A program made the position numbers and the translations under genes. Positions 6,253-13,343 of a stretch of DNA of 13,343 nucleotides are shown here, piece by piece. This DNA comes from an uncultured Verrucomicrobiota bacterium. Lineage in GTDB: Bacteria > Verrucomicrobiota > Verrucomicrobiia > Opitutales > LL51. How positions within the stretch are numbered: position 1 is the first letter of the stretch; every line of letters begins with the position of its first letter. The notes under the pieces are model-generated. The model saw nothing but the letters and a program-made list of their open reading frames with translations, was not told where the DNA came from and made no database searches. The stretch is taken from positions 1 to 13,343 of the forward strand of contig CAMWJR010000014.1 of NCBI GenBank assembly GCA_947174645.1, given 5' to 3'.

Positions 6253-7353
6253 ATGTTTAACAAAGCGCCTTGGGGCGTCGTCCTCTTTTTAGGTCTTGCG
6301 GTTCCAGCATTTTCTCGCTCGCACACGTCGTTTTACAGAGAAAGCCGACAAAAGGAAGCCGCCAAACAACAATCGGTTAAATTACCTTTATCAGATCTCC
6401 TTATCGAGCGGGAAAAAACGCGAGCGTCGGGTAGTCGACGCGAGATGCTCAAGATCTACGAGCAAATCTATAACAATTATCCTAACAGTGACGCAGCACC
6501 GGAGGCTTATTTTTGTCGCGGCGAACTTTACGAGAACAATCGGGAGTTTGGTTCCGCGATGAAGATGTTTTCAGCGGTTATCGAAAAGTATCCTGGGAGC
6601 GTTTGGTTTGCACCGGCGATTGAGCATGGATTCGCTGTTGCTAAAAGTCTCCAGTCAGGAACACGACCTCGCTATTTTGGTATTATCCCGGGATTAAAGG
6701 ACTATACCTCCGCGGTTAAGAACTATGAGCTCGTGGTGAAGTACGCCCCCTATAGCCGGTTGGCGCCTCAGGCGCTATTTGAAATCGCAAAACTTCATCA
6801 GCGTGGCAAACATTACGAGCAGGCAATTGATGCTCTGGAGCGGGTGATCGACCTCTATCCGGATGCTCAGGAGGTGCCCGATGCTTATTTGCAAATCGCG
6901 GAAATTTATAGCAGTGTTGTCAAAGGGGTAGAGTATAATCAAGGGGGTGCACTTGCGGCGCGGCGCTACTATCGGGAGTTTTTGTCACTGTTCCCACTTG
7001 ATGCCCGTGTTCCAGAGGTACAGCGACGGATCCGCGAACTTGAGGAGGCTGTCGGGCGTTCAAAGATCGCGCTCGGGGATTTCTATTTCAATGCGTGCTA
7101 TAACGATATTGCGGCCAGAAAATTATATCGGCTCGCGATCGATTTTGCGCCTTACACGCTATCTGCCGAAGTGGCCCAAGAAAAGATCGATGCGATTGAA
7201 CATGGTAAAAAGCCAAAAACGACCGCAGTTGACTTTCTTTTCCCGTCATATATGCCGAAGCAAGAGCGTTTAGCACTCGAGGCCGCTGCAAAGACGACTA
7301 AAGCCGTTAAAAAATATCCGGGAAGCCGCCGTGTGAAGTTCCTCCATGTCTGA
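6253..7353 (+). CDS. Exported TPR protein, BamD-like outer-membrane assembly factor
   Basis: A 366-residue protein with an N-terminal signal (NKAPWGVVLFLGLAVPAFS, cleavage around 20-22) and a chain of TPR-like helix pairs. Repeats are visible at about 62-95, 97-118, 150-170, 173-205, 209-246 and 268-302, with typical YPNSDAAPEAYF, YPGS and YPDAQEVPDAY turns. This is the BamD/YbgF-type TPR pattern; BamD is the helical partner of BamA in beta-barrel insertion. E. coli BamD is about 245 residues and lipid-anchored. This one is longer and has no cysteine in its signal region, so it would be a soluble periplasmic protein unless anchored otherwise. The C-terminal tail after about 315 is basic. An LptE-like gene follows 12 bases later, favouring an outer-membrane role. 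A general TPR scaffold remains possible. No ribosome binding site is seen before the ATG. Confidence 0.65.
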   Translation: MFNKAPWGVVLFLGLAVPAFSRSHTSFYRESRQKEAAKQQSVKLPLSDLLIEREKTRASGSRREMLKIYEQIYNNYPNSDAAPEAYFCRGELYENNREFGSAMKMFSAVIEKYPGSVWFAPAIEHGFAVAKSLQSGTRPRYFGIIPGLKDYTSAVKNYELVVKYAPYSRLAPQALFEIAKLHQRGKHYEQAIDALERVIDLYPDAQEVPDAYLQIAEIYSSVVKGVEYNQGGALAARRYYREFLSLFPLDARVPEVQRRIRELEEAVGRSKIALGDFYFNACYNDIAARKLYRLAIDFAPYTLSAEVAQEKIDAIEHGKKPKTTAVDFLFPSYMPKQERLALEAAAKTTKAVKKYPGSRRVKFLHV

Positions 7354-7365
7354 TTCTGAGAAATT

Positions 7366-7875
7366 TTGAGAGTGAACGTGTCGTGGTTTTGTAAACAATG
7401 TGCCTTGTGGATTATAGGGTTTGCGCTAGCGGGATGTCAGCGTTATACCCGGCACGACTCGTGTCCCATCGCGTCGATTTATATCGCTCCCGTCAAAAAT
7501 AGCTCGACGGCGCCGAGGCTCGCGGAATCGTTAACGACGGCGCTCTTTAGGGCATTCCAGGAAAAAACTTCGATAAAGGTGGTGCCGTACTCGGAAAGCG
7601 TACTACATCTGGAGGTTGAAGTTACGGAATTTACCCAGGACACATCGGTCGATGATCCTTTTGATGAAGATGAAGCGCTGGCATGGTCACAAAAAATGGT
7701 GGCTCGGTGGACACTAACCGATACCGAAGGGAATGTTTTATCCGATCAATCGACGTTTTCTGAGGTTGATCTTGGAAAACAGGACAGTTTTCAAACCGCA
7801 CGCGACCAGAATATGGCATATCTATCTTGGCGCATTGCGTCGACGATTGCGGGAATCGTTTCGCACGCTTGGTAA
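7366..7875 (+). CDS. lptE: LptE-like LPS-assembly lipoprotein
   Basis: A roughly 169-residue lipoprotein: a short positive start, a hydrophobic segment and the lipobox LAGC with the lipidated Cys at residue 24. The mature part, IASIYIAPVKNSSTAPRLAE followed by a helix (SLTTALFRAFQEK) and KVVPYSESVLHLEVEVTEF, fits the alpha/beta fold of LptE (LPS-assembly, DUF-type). LptE plugs the LptD barrel that places LPS on the cell surface. The family is weakly conserved, so the call rests on lipobox, fold pattern and envelope neighbours. The start is uncertain: TTG 7366, GTG 7372 and GTG 7378 are all in frame, and GAGAG lies 5 bases before 7378. The stop is immediately followed by the rpe ATG. Confidence 0.65.
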   Translation: MRVNVSWFCKQCALWIIGFALAGCQRYTRHDSCPIASIYIAPVKNSSTAPRLAESLTTALFRAFQEKTSIKVVPYSESVLHLEVEVTEFTQDTSVDDPFDEDEALAWSQKMVARWTLTDTEGNVLSDQSTFSEVDLGKQDSFQTARDQNMAYLSWRIASTIAGIVSHAW

Positions 7876-8508
7876 ATGGTTATCGTCGCACCGTCGATTT
7901 TTGCGGGGGATCTCTCCGATTTACGTTCTAGCCTCGAAGTGATCCATCGTAGTGGCGTTTCGTGGGTGCATATCGATGCCATGGATGGACATTTTGTACC
8001 GAATTTGGCGCTAGGTCCGGAAACCGTCAGAAGTCTGCTGCCGTACAAGAAAAATCTAAAATTCGAAGTACATCTGATGTTGGAGCGTCCACAAAACTTT
8101 ATTGAATCTTTTGCGAAGGCTGGCGCAGATCGTATTTCGGTTCATGTCGAGGCATCTGATGATCCACAAAAATCGTTAGCAAAAATTCGACAGCTGGGAT
8201 TGTCCGCGGGGTTGGCCTTAAATCCGGAAACTCCCGCTGAGACTGTAATGTCTTACCGTCCAGATTACTATGTCGTGATGGGCGTCCATCCGGGCTTTGC
8301 GGGACAGGCGTTTATTCCAGAGGTTGCCGAAAAAATTCAAAAAATCCACAGAAGTGACCCGAAAATTCCGATTGAGATTGACGGAGGGATGAACATTACG
8401 ACAGCTCCAATTTGTATTCAACGGGGAGCTAGTTTCATCGTTGCAGGGAGTGCGTTTTTTCGTGCACCCGACCCGCAAGCCTTTGTGCAGCAATTAAAAA
8501 ATGAATAA
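7876..8508 (+). CDS. rpe: Ribulose-phosphate 3-epimerase
   Basis: Rpe interconverts ribulose 5-phosphate and xylulose 5-phosphate in the pentose phosphate pathway, which also feeds sedoheptulose 7-phosphate to heptose synthesis. This is a 210-residue TIM barrel. Metal and catalytic residues are present: His32 and Asp34 in HIDAMDGHFVPN, His66 in EVHLML and Asp169 in IDGGMN. The phosphate-binding GSAFF is at 191-195. Differences from the usual sequence are APSIFAGD for APSILSAD and MGVHPGFAGQ (135-144) for a typical M-V-N-PGFGGQ loop. The ATG directly abuts the upstream stop codon and lacks a ribosome binding site; the end overlaps prmA by 8 bases, so expression is probably coupled. Confidence 0.94.
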   Translation: MVIVAPSIFAGDLSDLRSSLEVIHRSGVSWVHIDAMDGHFVPNLALGPETVRSLLPYKKNLKFEVHLMLERPQNFIESFAKAGADRISVHVEASDDPQKSLAKIRQLGLSAGLALNPETPAETVMSYRPDYYVVMGVHPGFAGQAFIPEVAEKIQKIHRSDPKIPIEIDGGMNITTAPICIQRGASFIVAGSAFFRAPDPQAFVQQLKNE

Positions 8509-9370
8509 GGTCTTTTTAGCGTTATCTGCCCAAGAATGTACGGAGTTGTCGCAGCTCTTAGAGGTGCACGAGCAGCCTAATTGGACCATCGAAAAGACCG
8601 ATACAGCCTGTCAACTGTGTGGTTATTTCGACGAGGATTACGAGCCTGCGTGGGTGGAATTACAGGTTCTCTATCCCACATTAAAGGAAAAATCTTTAAC
8701 GATCGAGCCTGTCGAAGCCTGTGACTGGAAAGACGCATATAAACAGTATCTTCACCCAGTTCACATTGGGCCCATTCACATAGTTCCCGTCTGGGAGCGC
8801 GATACTTACGAAATCCCTCCGGGCGATTTTGGCATTTTTCTGGACGCGGAAATGGCATTTGGGACGGGAATGCATGAGACGACGCGCCTCTGTTTGTCGC
8901 GTGCGGTGGATTACAAGGGATTATTTTCGAAAGATCTTTTTTTGAAGCAGGCGATTGATGTCGGTTGTGGCTCGGGAATTCTTTCGATTGCGGCCGCAAA
9001 ACTTGGGTTTGCAAGCGTGTATGGCTTCGATATCGATCCAGATGCGATCCAGGTCAGTCGCAGCAATGCGGTACTTAACGAGACGCCGGGAATTGAGTTT
9101 CGAACGGCGGATCTCAAGGCGGGCATTTTAGGCCGTCAGGGCGACCTCATTATGGCGAATGTCCTCGCGCCTGTGCTAATCGAGCACGCATCGATTTTAG
9201 TCAACACCGTCAATCGCTATGGCTGCCTTTCGTTGAGCGGGATTTTAAAAGAAGAGGTTTCGGCGGTTGAGGCGGTATTTACACCACTCGTCAAGCAATA
9301 TTGGGATTCTTATTTTTTAAATACAAGGGTGCTTGGGCAATGGGCGGAGCTCGCGTACTTCCAGACCTAA
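8501..9370 (+). CDS. prmA: Ribosomal protein L11 methyltransferase
   Basis: PrmA uses S-adenosylmethionine to trimethylate amino groups of ribosomal protein L11. The 289-residue protein has the family layout: an N-terminal substrate-recognition domain (about 1-75) and a linker with DWKDAYKQYLHPVHIG and IVPVWE (75-99). These are followed by the FGTGMHETT motif (120-128), the SAM motif DVGCGSG (153-159), GFDIDP (175-180) and the NVLAP motif (220-224) in place of NILA. The length matches the usual 290-300. Its ATG lies within the rpe end (8-base overlap). No motif is missing. Confidence 0.93.
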   Translation: MNKVFLALSAQECTELSQLLEVHEQPNWTIEKTDTACQLCGYFDEDYEPAWVELQVLYPTLKEKSLTIEPVEACDWKDAYKQYLHPVHIGPIHIVPVWERDTYEIPPGDFGIFLDAEMAFGTGMHETTRLCLSRAVDYKGLFSKDLFLKQAIDVGCGSGILSIAAAKLGFASVYGFDIDPDAIQVSRSNAVLNETPGIEFRTADLKAGILGRQGDLIMANVLAPVLIEHASILVNTVNRYGCLSLSGILKEEVSAVEAVFTPLVKQYWDSYFLNTRVLGQWAELAYFQT

Positions 9371-9408
9371 AACATTGACATCACGCAGTAAGATTACAGA
9401 AAGAGCCC

Positions 9409-10413
9409 ATGCGTGGATGGATGGTGGGGCTGCTGGGAATTTTTTTAGGGATACCGCTTTGTTGTGGGCAATCGGGGCCGTCTTCGGAGCTCGGAACAGC
9501 GCAAGAAGAACCCGCCAGTCTGACGATCGAAGCGAAACACGTCAATGCCGCGCGAGCGATTGCCGATGCACTTTTTTCTTACCACGAGCGCCACGATTTG
9601 AGTCATCAAAAAGCCAATACCGAGGGATTCAAAATTACGTTAGATGCTCAAAAAATCGATGCGGCTGCGAAGCTCGCGGAGCGCCTACTTCCTCAACGGG
9701 TATCGAAACGAAAAACTCCGAATACCGAGGCGAAAAAAGTTCTCCGTGTTGGCGTACTCGATCACAACTTGCCGTTCTGTGAACAACGTGGTCATGAATT
9801 TGCCGGATTCGAGATCGATGTTTTTCTTCTTTTAGCGCAAGAGGGGGACTTGCAGTACGATTTTGTAGCGATTTCAGCGACTGAGGCAGCCAAGAAGTTA
9901 CAGGATCGCTCTATCGATGTTGTTTTGGGCTCGAACTGGTGCGATGAGGATGCTAAAGATCACACGAGCGGCATTGTATCAACAGATCTTGGTGCGGTTT
10001 TTCTCAAAAACCAAAGTCAGGGTACAACGACAAAACCGTCAAAAAAGCTGAATTTTACCGGGAAATGCATTGGGGTATTGCGCGATTCTTCCGCTGAGCA
10101 ATTTATCCGTTCGGCCCAGATCCAGGATGCCAAAATCGTAGTCTGCGACGATCTCAAGGCGCTCCGGCAATACATTTTACAGGAATTGGAGGGCAAAAAC
10201 CTCGATTACGCGCTTGTCGATCATTTTACAGCGCAGGATTGGCTCGCGCAGGATCCCCGTCTCCGGTATCTATCGCTCGGGATCCGTAAGGAACTCGCAT
10301 TTCGAATTTTGCCCGATAGTCCTTGGCGGGAAACGCTCAATGAGGCGATAAAGCGGGTGATTTTAACGCCAAAATTTCGTGAATTGCGCGACCAATGGTC
10401 TTTTAACCTTTGA
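9409..10413 (+). CDS. Orphan family-3 solute-binding-like exported protein with duplicated N-terminal segment
   Basis: A 334-residue exported protein with an N-terminal signal (MRGWMVGLLGIFLGIPLCCG; Cys18/19 do not form a standard lipobox). Residues 38-110 are two copies of a 35-38 residue unit, and about 111-334 is a family-3 (PAAT-type) periplasmic binding domain: VLRVGVL, LPFCE, GFEIDVF (133-139), IDVVLGSN (169-176). The final helices ETLNEAIKRVILTPKFRELRDQW also fit. In amino acid binders, TPERAK supplies an Arg that grips the ligand carboxylate; the matching segment here is DEDAK with Asp181 in that place. The 38-base gap upstream has a TTGACA but no -10. No importer permease or ATPase gene is nearby; the downstream ABC protein is an exporter. 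The ligand is therefore unknown. GAAAGAG lies close before the ATG. Confidence 0.75.
   Translation: MRGWMVGLLGIFLGIPLCCGQSGPSSELGTAQEEPASLTIEAKHVNAARAIADALFSYHERHDLSHQKANTEGFKITLDAQKIDAAAKLAERLLPQRVSKRKTPNTEAKKVLRVGVLDHNLPFCEQRGHEFAGFEIDVFLLLAQEGDLQYDFVAISATEAAKKLQDRSIDVVLGSNWCDEDAKDHTSGIVSTDLGAVFLKNQSQGTTTKPSKKLNFTGKCIGVLRDSSAEQFIRSAQIQDAKIVVCDDLKALRQYILQELEGKNLDYALVDHFTAQDWLAQDPRLRYLSLGIRKELAFRILPDSPWRETLNEAIKRVILTPKFRELRDQWSFNL
9520..9738 (+). repeat. Tandem 35-38 codon duplication in the solute-binding-like gene
   Basis: Unit 1 (9520-9633) begins LTIEAKHVNAARAIADALF and unit 2 (9634-9738) begins ITLDAQKIDAAAKLAERLL. Both finish with a K-x-NTE-x-K segment (KANTEGFK, KTPNTEAKK). About half of the first 19 positions are identical or conservative. 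At DNA level the copies have diverged except for a shared AATACCGAGG, so the duplication is old and probably kept by selection. Confidence 0.75.
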
Positions 10414-10431
10414 CGTGCGGGGAAATCTCGC

Positions 10432-12210
10432 ATGCTCGCAACCATGAGAGCGTGCTCTGCCAGCCCACGGCGGCTATTGAGCTACCTGCGGTATCTGCGC
10501 GACGCAAAGGGGCAGGTGTGGATTGCCATCCTCGCTGGTATTTTGTACGGGATTTCGAGCGGGTTTGGGATCCCGATCATTTTAGAATTTTCCTCCAAAA
10601 ATCTCTTTGGAGATACGAGAATTCCAACGTCGATGCTCGTCGTACTGACGCTCTTACCGGTCTTTGTGATGTTAGTCCGGGGCATTTCGGGGTTTTTGAG
10701 TTCTTACTACTTTGCGGCCTGTGGGCAGCGAATTGTCGAAGGCCTCCGCCTGGAAATTTTCCAAAAAATCCAGCGCCTCCACCTCGGTTTTTTTAATGAT
10801 TATCCGCCGGCAGAAGTTATTTCGCGTTCTATCGATGCAAGTACTATGATCCAGACGGGGATTGTGAATATCGCAGAAGATATCGTAACACAACCGATGG
10901 TTCTCTTAGGTGCGACGGGATATTTGGCGTATTTGTGCGTCCAGCAGAGGGATCTAATTGCGTTGTTATTGTTTTTATCGGCATTGCCGGCGTTTATTTT
11001 CCCGATCCGGCGCATTGGAGTACGGTTACGGCGAAAGTCCGAGCAAATGCAGGGCCGTGTTGCCAATGTGATTGATAAATTAAACCACAATTTGGCGGCG
11101 TTAAAGGAAGTGCGTGCTTTTTGCCTCGAACAAGCGGAGACTGAACGCTATCGTCTGGCGTGTCGCAATTTTGCAAATGCGTACCTGAAAGTTGTCAAAT
11201 ACCAGTTGTTTGTGACGCCAATGGTCGAAATTCTCTCGGCTGCGGGTGTGGGATTTACGATGTTTTACGCCTACCGGAAAGGGCTCTCACTGGAGGTTTT
11301 TATGTCGTTGGCGACAGCGCTCTATTTTGGTTATGACGCCTTGAAGCGATTGGGAGTGATTAGTAGTGAGATTCAAACAAGTATGGGAGCAGTCGATCGA
11401 ATTGAGTCGATTTTAGGCGAACGAGAACAGATTTGCGATTCCCAAAATCCTGTTGAGCTTGAGCACTGTCGTGGCGAAATTAAGTTTTCAGACGTTACAT
11501 TTTCCTATGGGAAGAAAAAGCCTGCGTTGAAAAATATTGATATCACGCTAAATCCCGGAAAAAAGTATGCGCTGGTTGGTAGTAGTGGCGCGGGGAAGTC
11601 GACTTTTGTCAACATGATCCTGCGCTTTTATGATCCACAACAGGGTACGGTATTTCTTGACGATATCGATCTTCGCTTACTGCGTCAAAGGGACCTTCGT
11701 GAGCAGATTGGTTATGTCCCGCAAGACCCGGCGCTCATCAACGATACGGTATTTAATAATATCATTTGGGGAAATCCTAAGGCGTCTTATGACGCGGTTG
11801 TGCAGGCGGCAAAAGCGGCCTATGCTCACGATTTTATCGTCCAATTACCGCAGGGTTACGATACGATCGTCGGGGAAGGGGGGAGCTGTCTCAGTGGTGG
11901 TCAACGGCAGCGGATTGCGTTAGCGCGTGTTTTCTTAAAAAACAGCAAAATTTTGATCTTTGATGAGGCGACATCGGCGCTGGATTCGGAGAGTCAGCAT
12001 GCGATTTACCAGGCAGTAGAGGCCATTGCGACGGATCGTACCGTTATTATGATCTCGCACCGTTTTAGTATGATGTCCATGATCGATGAGGCACTTGTCT
12101 TTGATCACGGCGAGATCGTCGAACGTGGGACCCACGAAGAACTCTTAGCGCATACAACCCTTTACAAAAAATTATACGAGAAACAACAGGTGAAAAATGA
12201 GCATTCATGA
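10432..12210 (+). CDS. msbA: ABC exporter, lipid A-core flippase MsbA-like
   Basis: A 592-residue half-transporter with the transmembrane part first (helices within about 28-330) and the ATPase domain after (about 348-585). The motifs are complete: Walker A GSSGAGKST (383-391), Q-loop VPQD (429-432), signature LSGGQ (487-491), Walker B ILIFDEATSALD (507-518) and the switch His543 in ISHR. Length and architecture match MsbA, which flips lipid A-core across the inner membrane as a homodimer. Similar ABC exporters carry drugs or peptides, so the substrate rests on context: lptE-like upstream, hldD overlapping by 14 bases, lpxK in the same window. The ATG at 10432 has a GGGGAAA site about 9 bases before; an in-frame ATG at 10444 does not. 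No other subunit is encoded nearby, in keeping with a homodimer. Confidence 0.85.
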   Translation: MLATMRACSASPRRLLSYLRYLRDAKGQVWIAILAGILYGISSGFGIPIILEFSSKNLFGDTRIPTSMLVVLTLLPVFVMLVRGISGFLSSYYFAACGQRIVEGLRLEIFQKIQRLHLGFFNDYPPAEVISRSIDASTMIQTGIVNIAEDIVTQPMVLLGATGYLAYLCVQQRDLIALLLFLSALPAFIFPIRRIGVRLRRKSEQMQGRVANVIDKLNHNLAALKEVRAFCLEQAETERYRLACRNFANAYLKVVKYQLFVTPMVEILSAAGVGFTMFYAYRKGLSLEVFMSLATALYFGYDALKRLGVISSEIQTSMGAVDRIESILGEREQICDSQNPVELEHCRGEIKFSDVTFSYGKKKPALKNIDITLNPGKKYALVGSSGAGKSTFVNMILRFYDPQQGTVFLDDIDLRLLRQRDLREQIGYVPQDPALINDTVFNNIIWGNPKASYDAVVQAAKAAYAHDFIVQLPQGYDTIVGEGGSCLSGGQRQRIALARVFLKNSKILIFDEATSALDSESQHAIYQAVEAIATDRTVIMISHRFSMMSMIDEALVFDHGEIVERGTHEELLAHTTLYKKLYEKQQVKNEHS

Positions 12211-13198
12211 GGGAACAATTTTAGTCACTGGTGGCGCCGGGTTGATTGGGAGCGCACTGGTCTGGGCGTTGAATAATCTCGGGATCGAGTCGATTGTCGT
12301 ATGCGATCGATTGGGGCGCGATGACCGCTACAAGCATCTTATCCCACTGCGTTTTAACGACTTTGTCGATGCGGATGACCTTTGGTCATATCTCGAAACA
12401 CCCGAAGCCGAGGAAATTCGGACAATTTTTCATCTCGGGGCGTGTGCCGACACCACGGAGACCGATGCACGCTACCTGATGCAGAACAATTTTGATTTTA
12501 CTAAAAAACTTGCACAGATTGCTGTTTCACGCCGGATCCGTTTCGTCTACGCATCCTCCGCCGCGACTTATGGTGACGGTCAAGACGGAATGGATGACAA
12601 TGAGCTTTGCATCGACCAGTTGCGCCCACTCAACGCGTACGGTTACTCCAAGCAGCTTTTTGATATCTATGCCTGGCGTCGCGCGTTGCCGATTTATGGC
12701 ATGAAGTATTTTAATGTTTTTGGCCCCAATGAAGATCATAAGGGTCCGATGGAAAGTATGGTTCGTCGTGGGTTCCATCAGATCCAGGCGACTGGTAGTG
12801 TAAAATTGTTTAAGAGCTATCATCCGGATTATCTCGACGGCCGACAACAGCGCGATTTTTTATATGTGAAGGACGCGGTTGCGATGACGATTTTTCTCGG
12901 CGATGTTCCAGAGTTTGTCGACGGCGAGCCCACCGCCGGTATTTATAACCTCGGTTCCGGTGTTGCACACACGTGGGTTGATTTGGTGTCGCCAATTTTT
13001 AGCGCTTTGAACTTACCGCCTAAAATCGAATATATTGATATGCCGGAGTCACTCCGCGCAAAGTACCAGTACTACACCTGCGGTAATATTCAAAAACTAC
13101 GTAATATTGGTTATACAACACCAACGACACCGCTCGCAGAAGCCGTCCAGGACTATGTTCTAAATTACCTGGTGCCGGGAAAGTTACTTGGGGCGTAA
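12197..13198 (+). CDS. hldD: ADP-L-glycero-D-manno-heptose 6-epimerase
   Basis: HldD converts ADP-D-glycero- to ADP-L-glycero-manno-heptose, the donor for the LPS inner core, using NADP in the cytoplasm. The 333-residue protein is a short-chain dehydrogenase of the epimerase type: Rossmann motif TGGAGLIGS (11-19), DRLG after the second strand (37-40), HLGACADTTETD (79-90) and YASSAATYG (118-126). YxxxK is at Tyr148-Lys152 within NAYGYSK, and KYFNVFGPNEDHKG follows at 170-183. QQRDFLYVKD (217-226) and the GIYNLGSG segment are also typical of HldD rather than other epimerases. The ATG lies inside the end of msbA, with AGGTGA just before. ligA begins 1 base after its stop. Confidence 0.95.
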   Translation: MSIHEGTILVTGGAGLIGSALVWALNNLGIESIVVCDRLGRDDRYKHLIPLRFNDFVDADDLWSYLETPEAEEIRTIFHLGACADTTETDARYLMQNNFDFTKKLAQIAVSRRIRFVYASSAATYGDGQDGMDDNELCIDQLRPLNAYGYSKQLFDIYAWRRALPIYGMKYFNVFGPNEDHKGPMESMVRRGFHQIQATGSVKLFKSYHPDYLDGRQQRDFLYVKDAVAMTIFLGDVPEFVDGEPTAGIYNLGSGVAHTWVDLVSPIFSALNLPPKIEYIDMPESLRAKYQYYTCGNIQKLRNIGYTTPTTPLAEAVQDYVLNYLVPGKLLGA

Positions 13199-13199
13199 G

Positions 13200-13343
13200 A
13201 TGACGCCTAAAGAAAAGCGCAAGCTCCAGAAGCAGTGGGAGCAACTTCGGACGGCAATTGAACGCCACGATCGCCTTTATTACAGGGAGTCAAGGCCGGA
13301 GATTTCGGATTTCGAGTACGACTGTCTGAAAAATGAGTTACGG
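13200..13343 (+). CDS. ligA: NAD-dependent DNA ligase, N-terminal start only
   Basis: The frame from the ATG at 13200 is open to the window edge and gives 48 residues. They include LRTAIERHDRLYYRESRPEI, then SDFEYDCLKNEL. This is the LigA Ia domain, which binds the nicotinamide part of NAD (typical pattern: HD-x-YY-x-x-x-x-P-x-ISD-x-EYD-x-L). The enzyme seals nicks in DNA using NAD. The start fits the family length, is 1 base after the hldD stop, and no upstream alternative is needed. The rest of the gene lies outside the window. Confidence 0.9.
   Translation, partial: MTPKEKRKLQKQWEQLRTAIERHDRLYYRESRPEISDFEYDCLKNELR

Noticed and set aside
8577..9014. 145-residue - strand frame opposite prmA
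   Set aside because: It is the complement of a well-conserved methyltransferase gene and shows no domain, start signal or plausible protein composition.
9375..9397. TTGACA before the solute-binding-like gene as a promoter
   Set aside because: The -35 is perfect, but nothing like a -10 lies 15-19 bases downstream.
1..13343. CRISPR arrays, insertion sequences, tRNA or rRNA genes
   Set aside because: No regularly spaced repeats, transposase motifs, terminal inverted repeats with target duplications, or cloverleaf-type sequences were seen on either strand.

Overview
The window (13,343 bases) is a dense, housekeeping-type stretch of a Gram-negative bacterial chromosome. Fifteen complete genes and two cut-off genes were identified. 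All but one lie on the + strand, with gaps of 0 to about 45 bases or short overlaps. Lipid A, heptose and LPS-export genes (lpxK, lptE-like, msbA-like, hldD) show a diderm with lipopolysaccharide. The gene mix, the DUF502 protein, the DRLG-type HldD and the weak use of Shine-Dalgarno sites would fit the PVC/Verrucomicrobiota (Opitutae-like) lineage, but this is inference only; no marker in the window proves it.

Region 1 (1-4309): the end of dnaN (sliding clamp), a CPBP-family membrane protease, tsaE (tRNA t6A synthesis), a DUF502 membrane protein, holA (clamp-loader delta) and lpxK (lipid A 4'-kinase), closed by a strong hairpin that can terminate in both directions. Region 2 (4330-4657): one small gene on the - strand encoding a secreted 57-residue peptide with a CX4C-X6-CX4C cysteine pattern. 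It has a near-perfect sigma70 promoter, a palindrome over the -10/start site and a good ribosome binding site. Region 3 (4658-6240): rplU-rpmA-fabH, ending in a weaker terminator-like hairpin. Region 4 (6253-13343): a BamD-like TPR protein, an LptE-like lipoprotein, rpe, prmA, an orphan solute-binding-like protein with a duplicated N-terminal segment, an MsbA-like ABC exporter, hldD and the start of ligA.

The genes fall into two interleaved themes: DNA replication (dnaN, holA, ligA) and outer-membrane building (lpxK, bamD-like, lptE-like, msbA-like, hldD, with fabH supplying fatty acids), plus translation genes (tsaE, rplU, rpmA, prmA). The items least explained by known systems are the small cysteine-rich secreted peptide with its own regulated-looking promoter, and the solute-binding-like protein. 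No RNA genes, insertion sequences, CRISPR arrays or attachment sites were seen, and no stretch over 300 bases lacks a gene.
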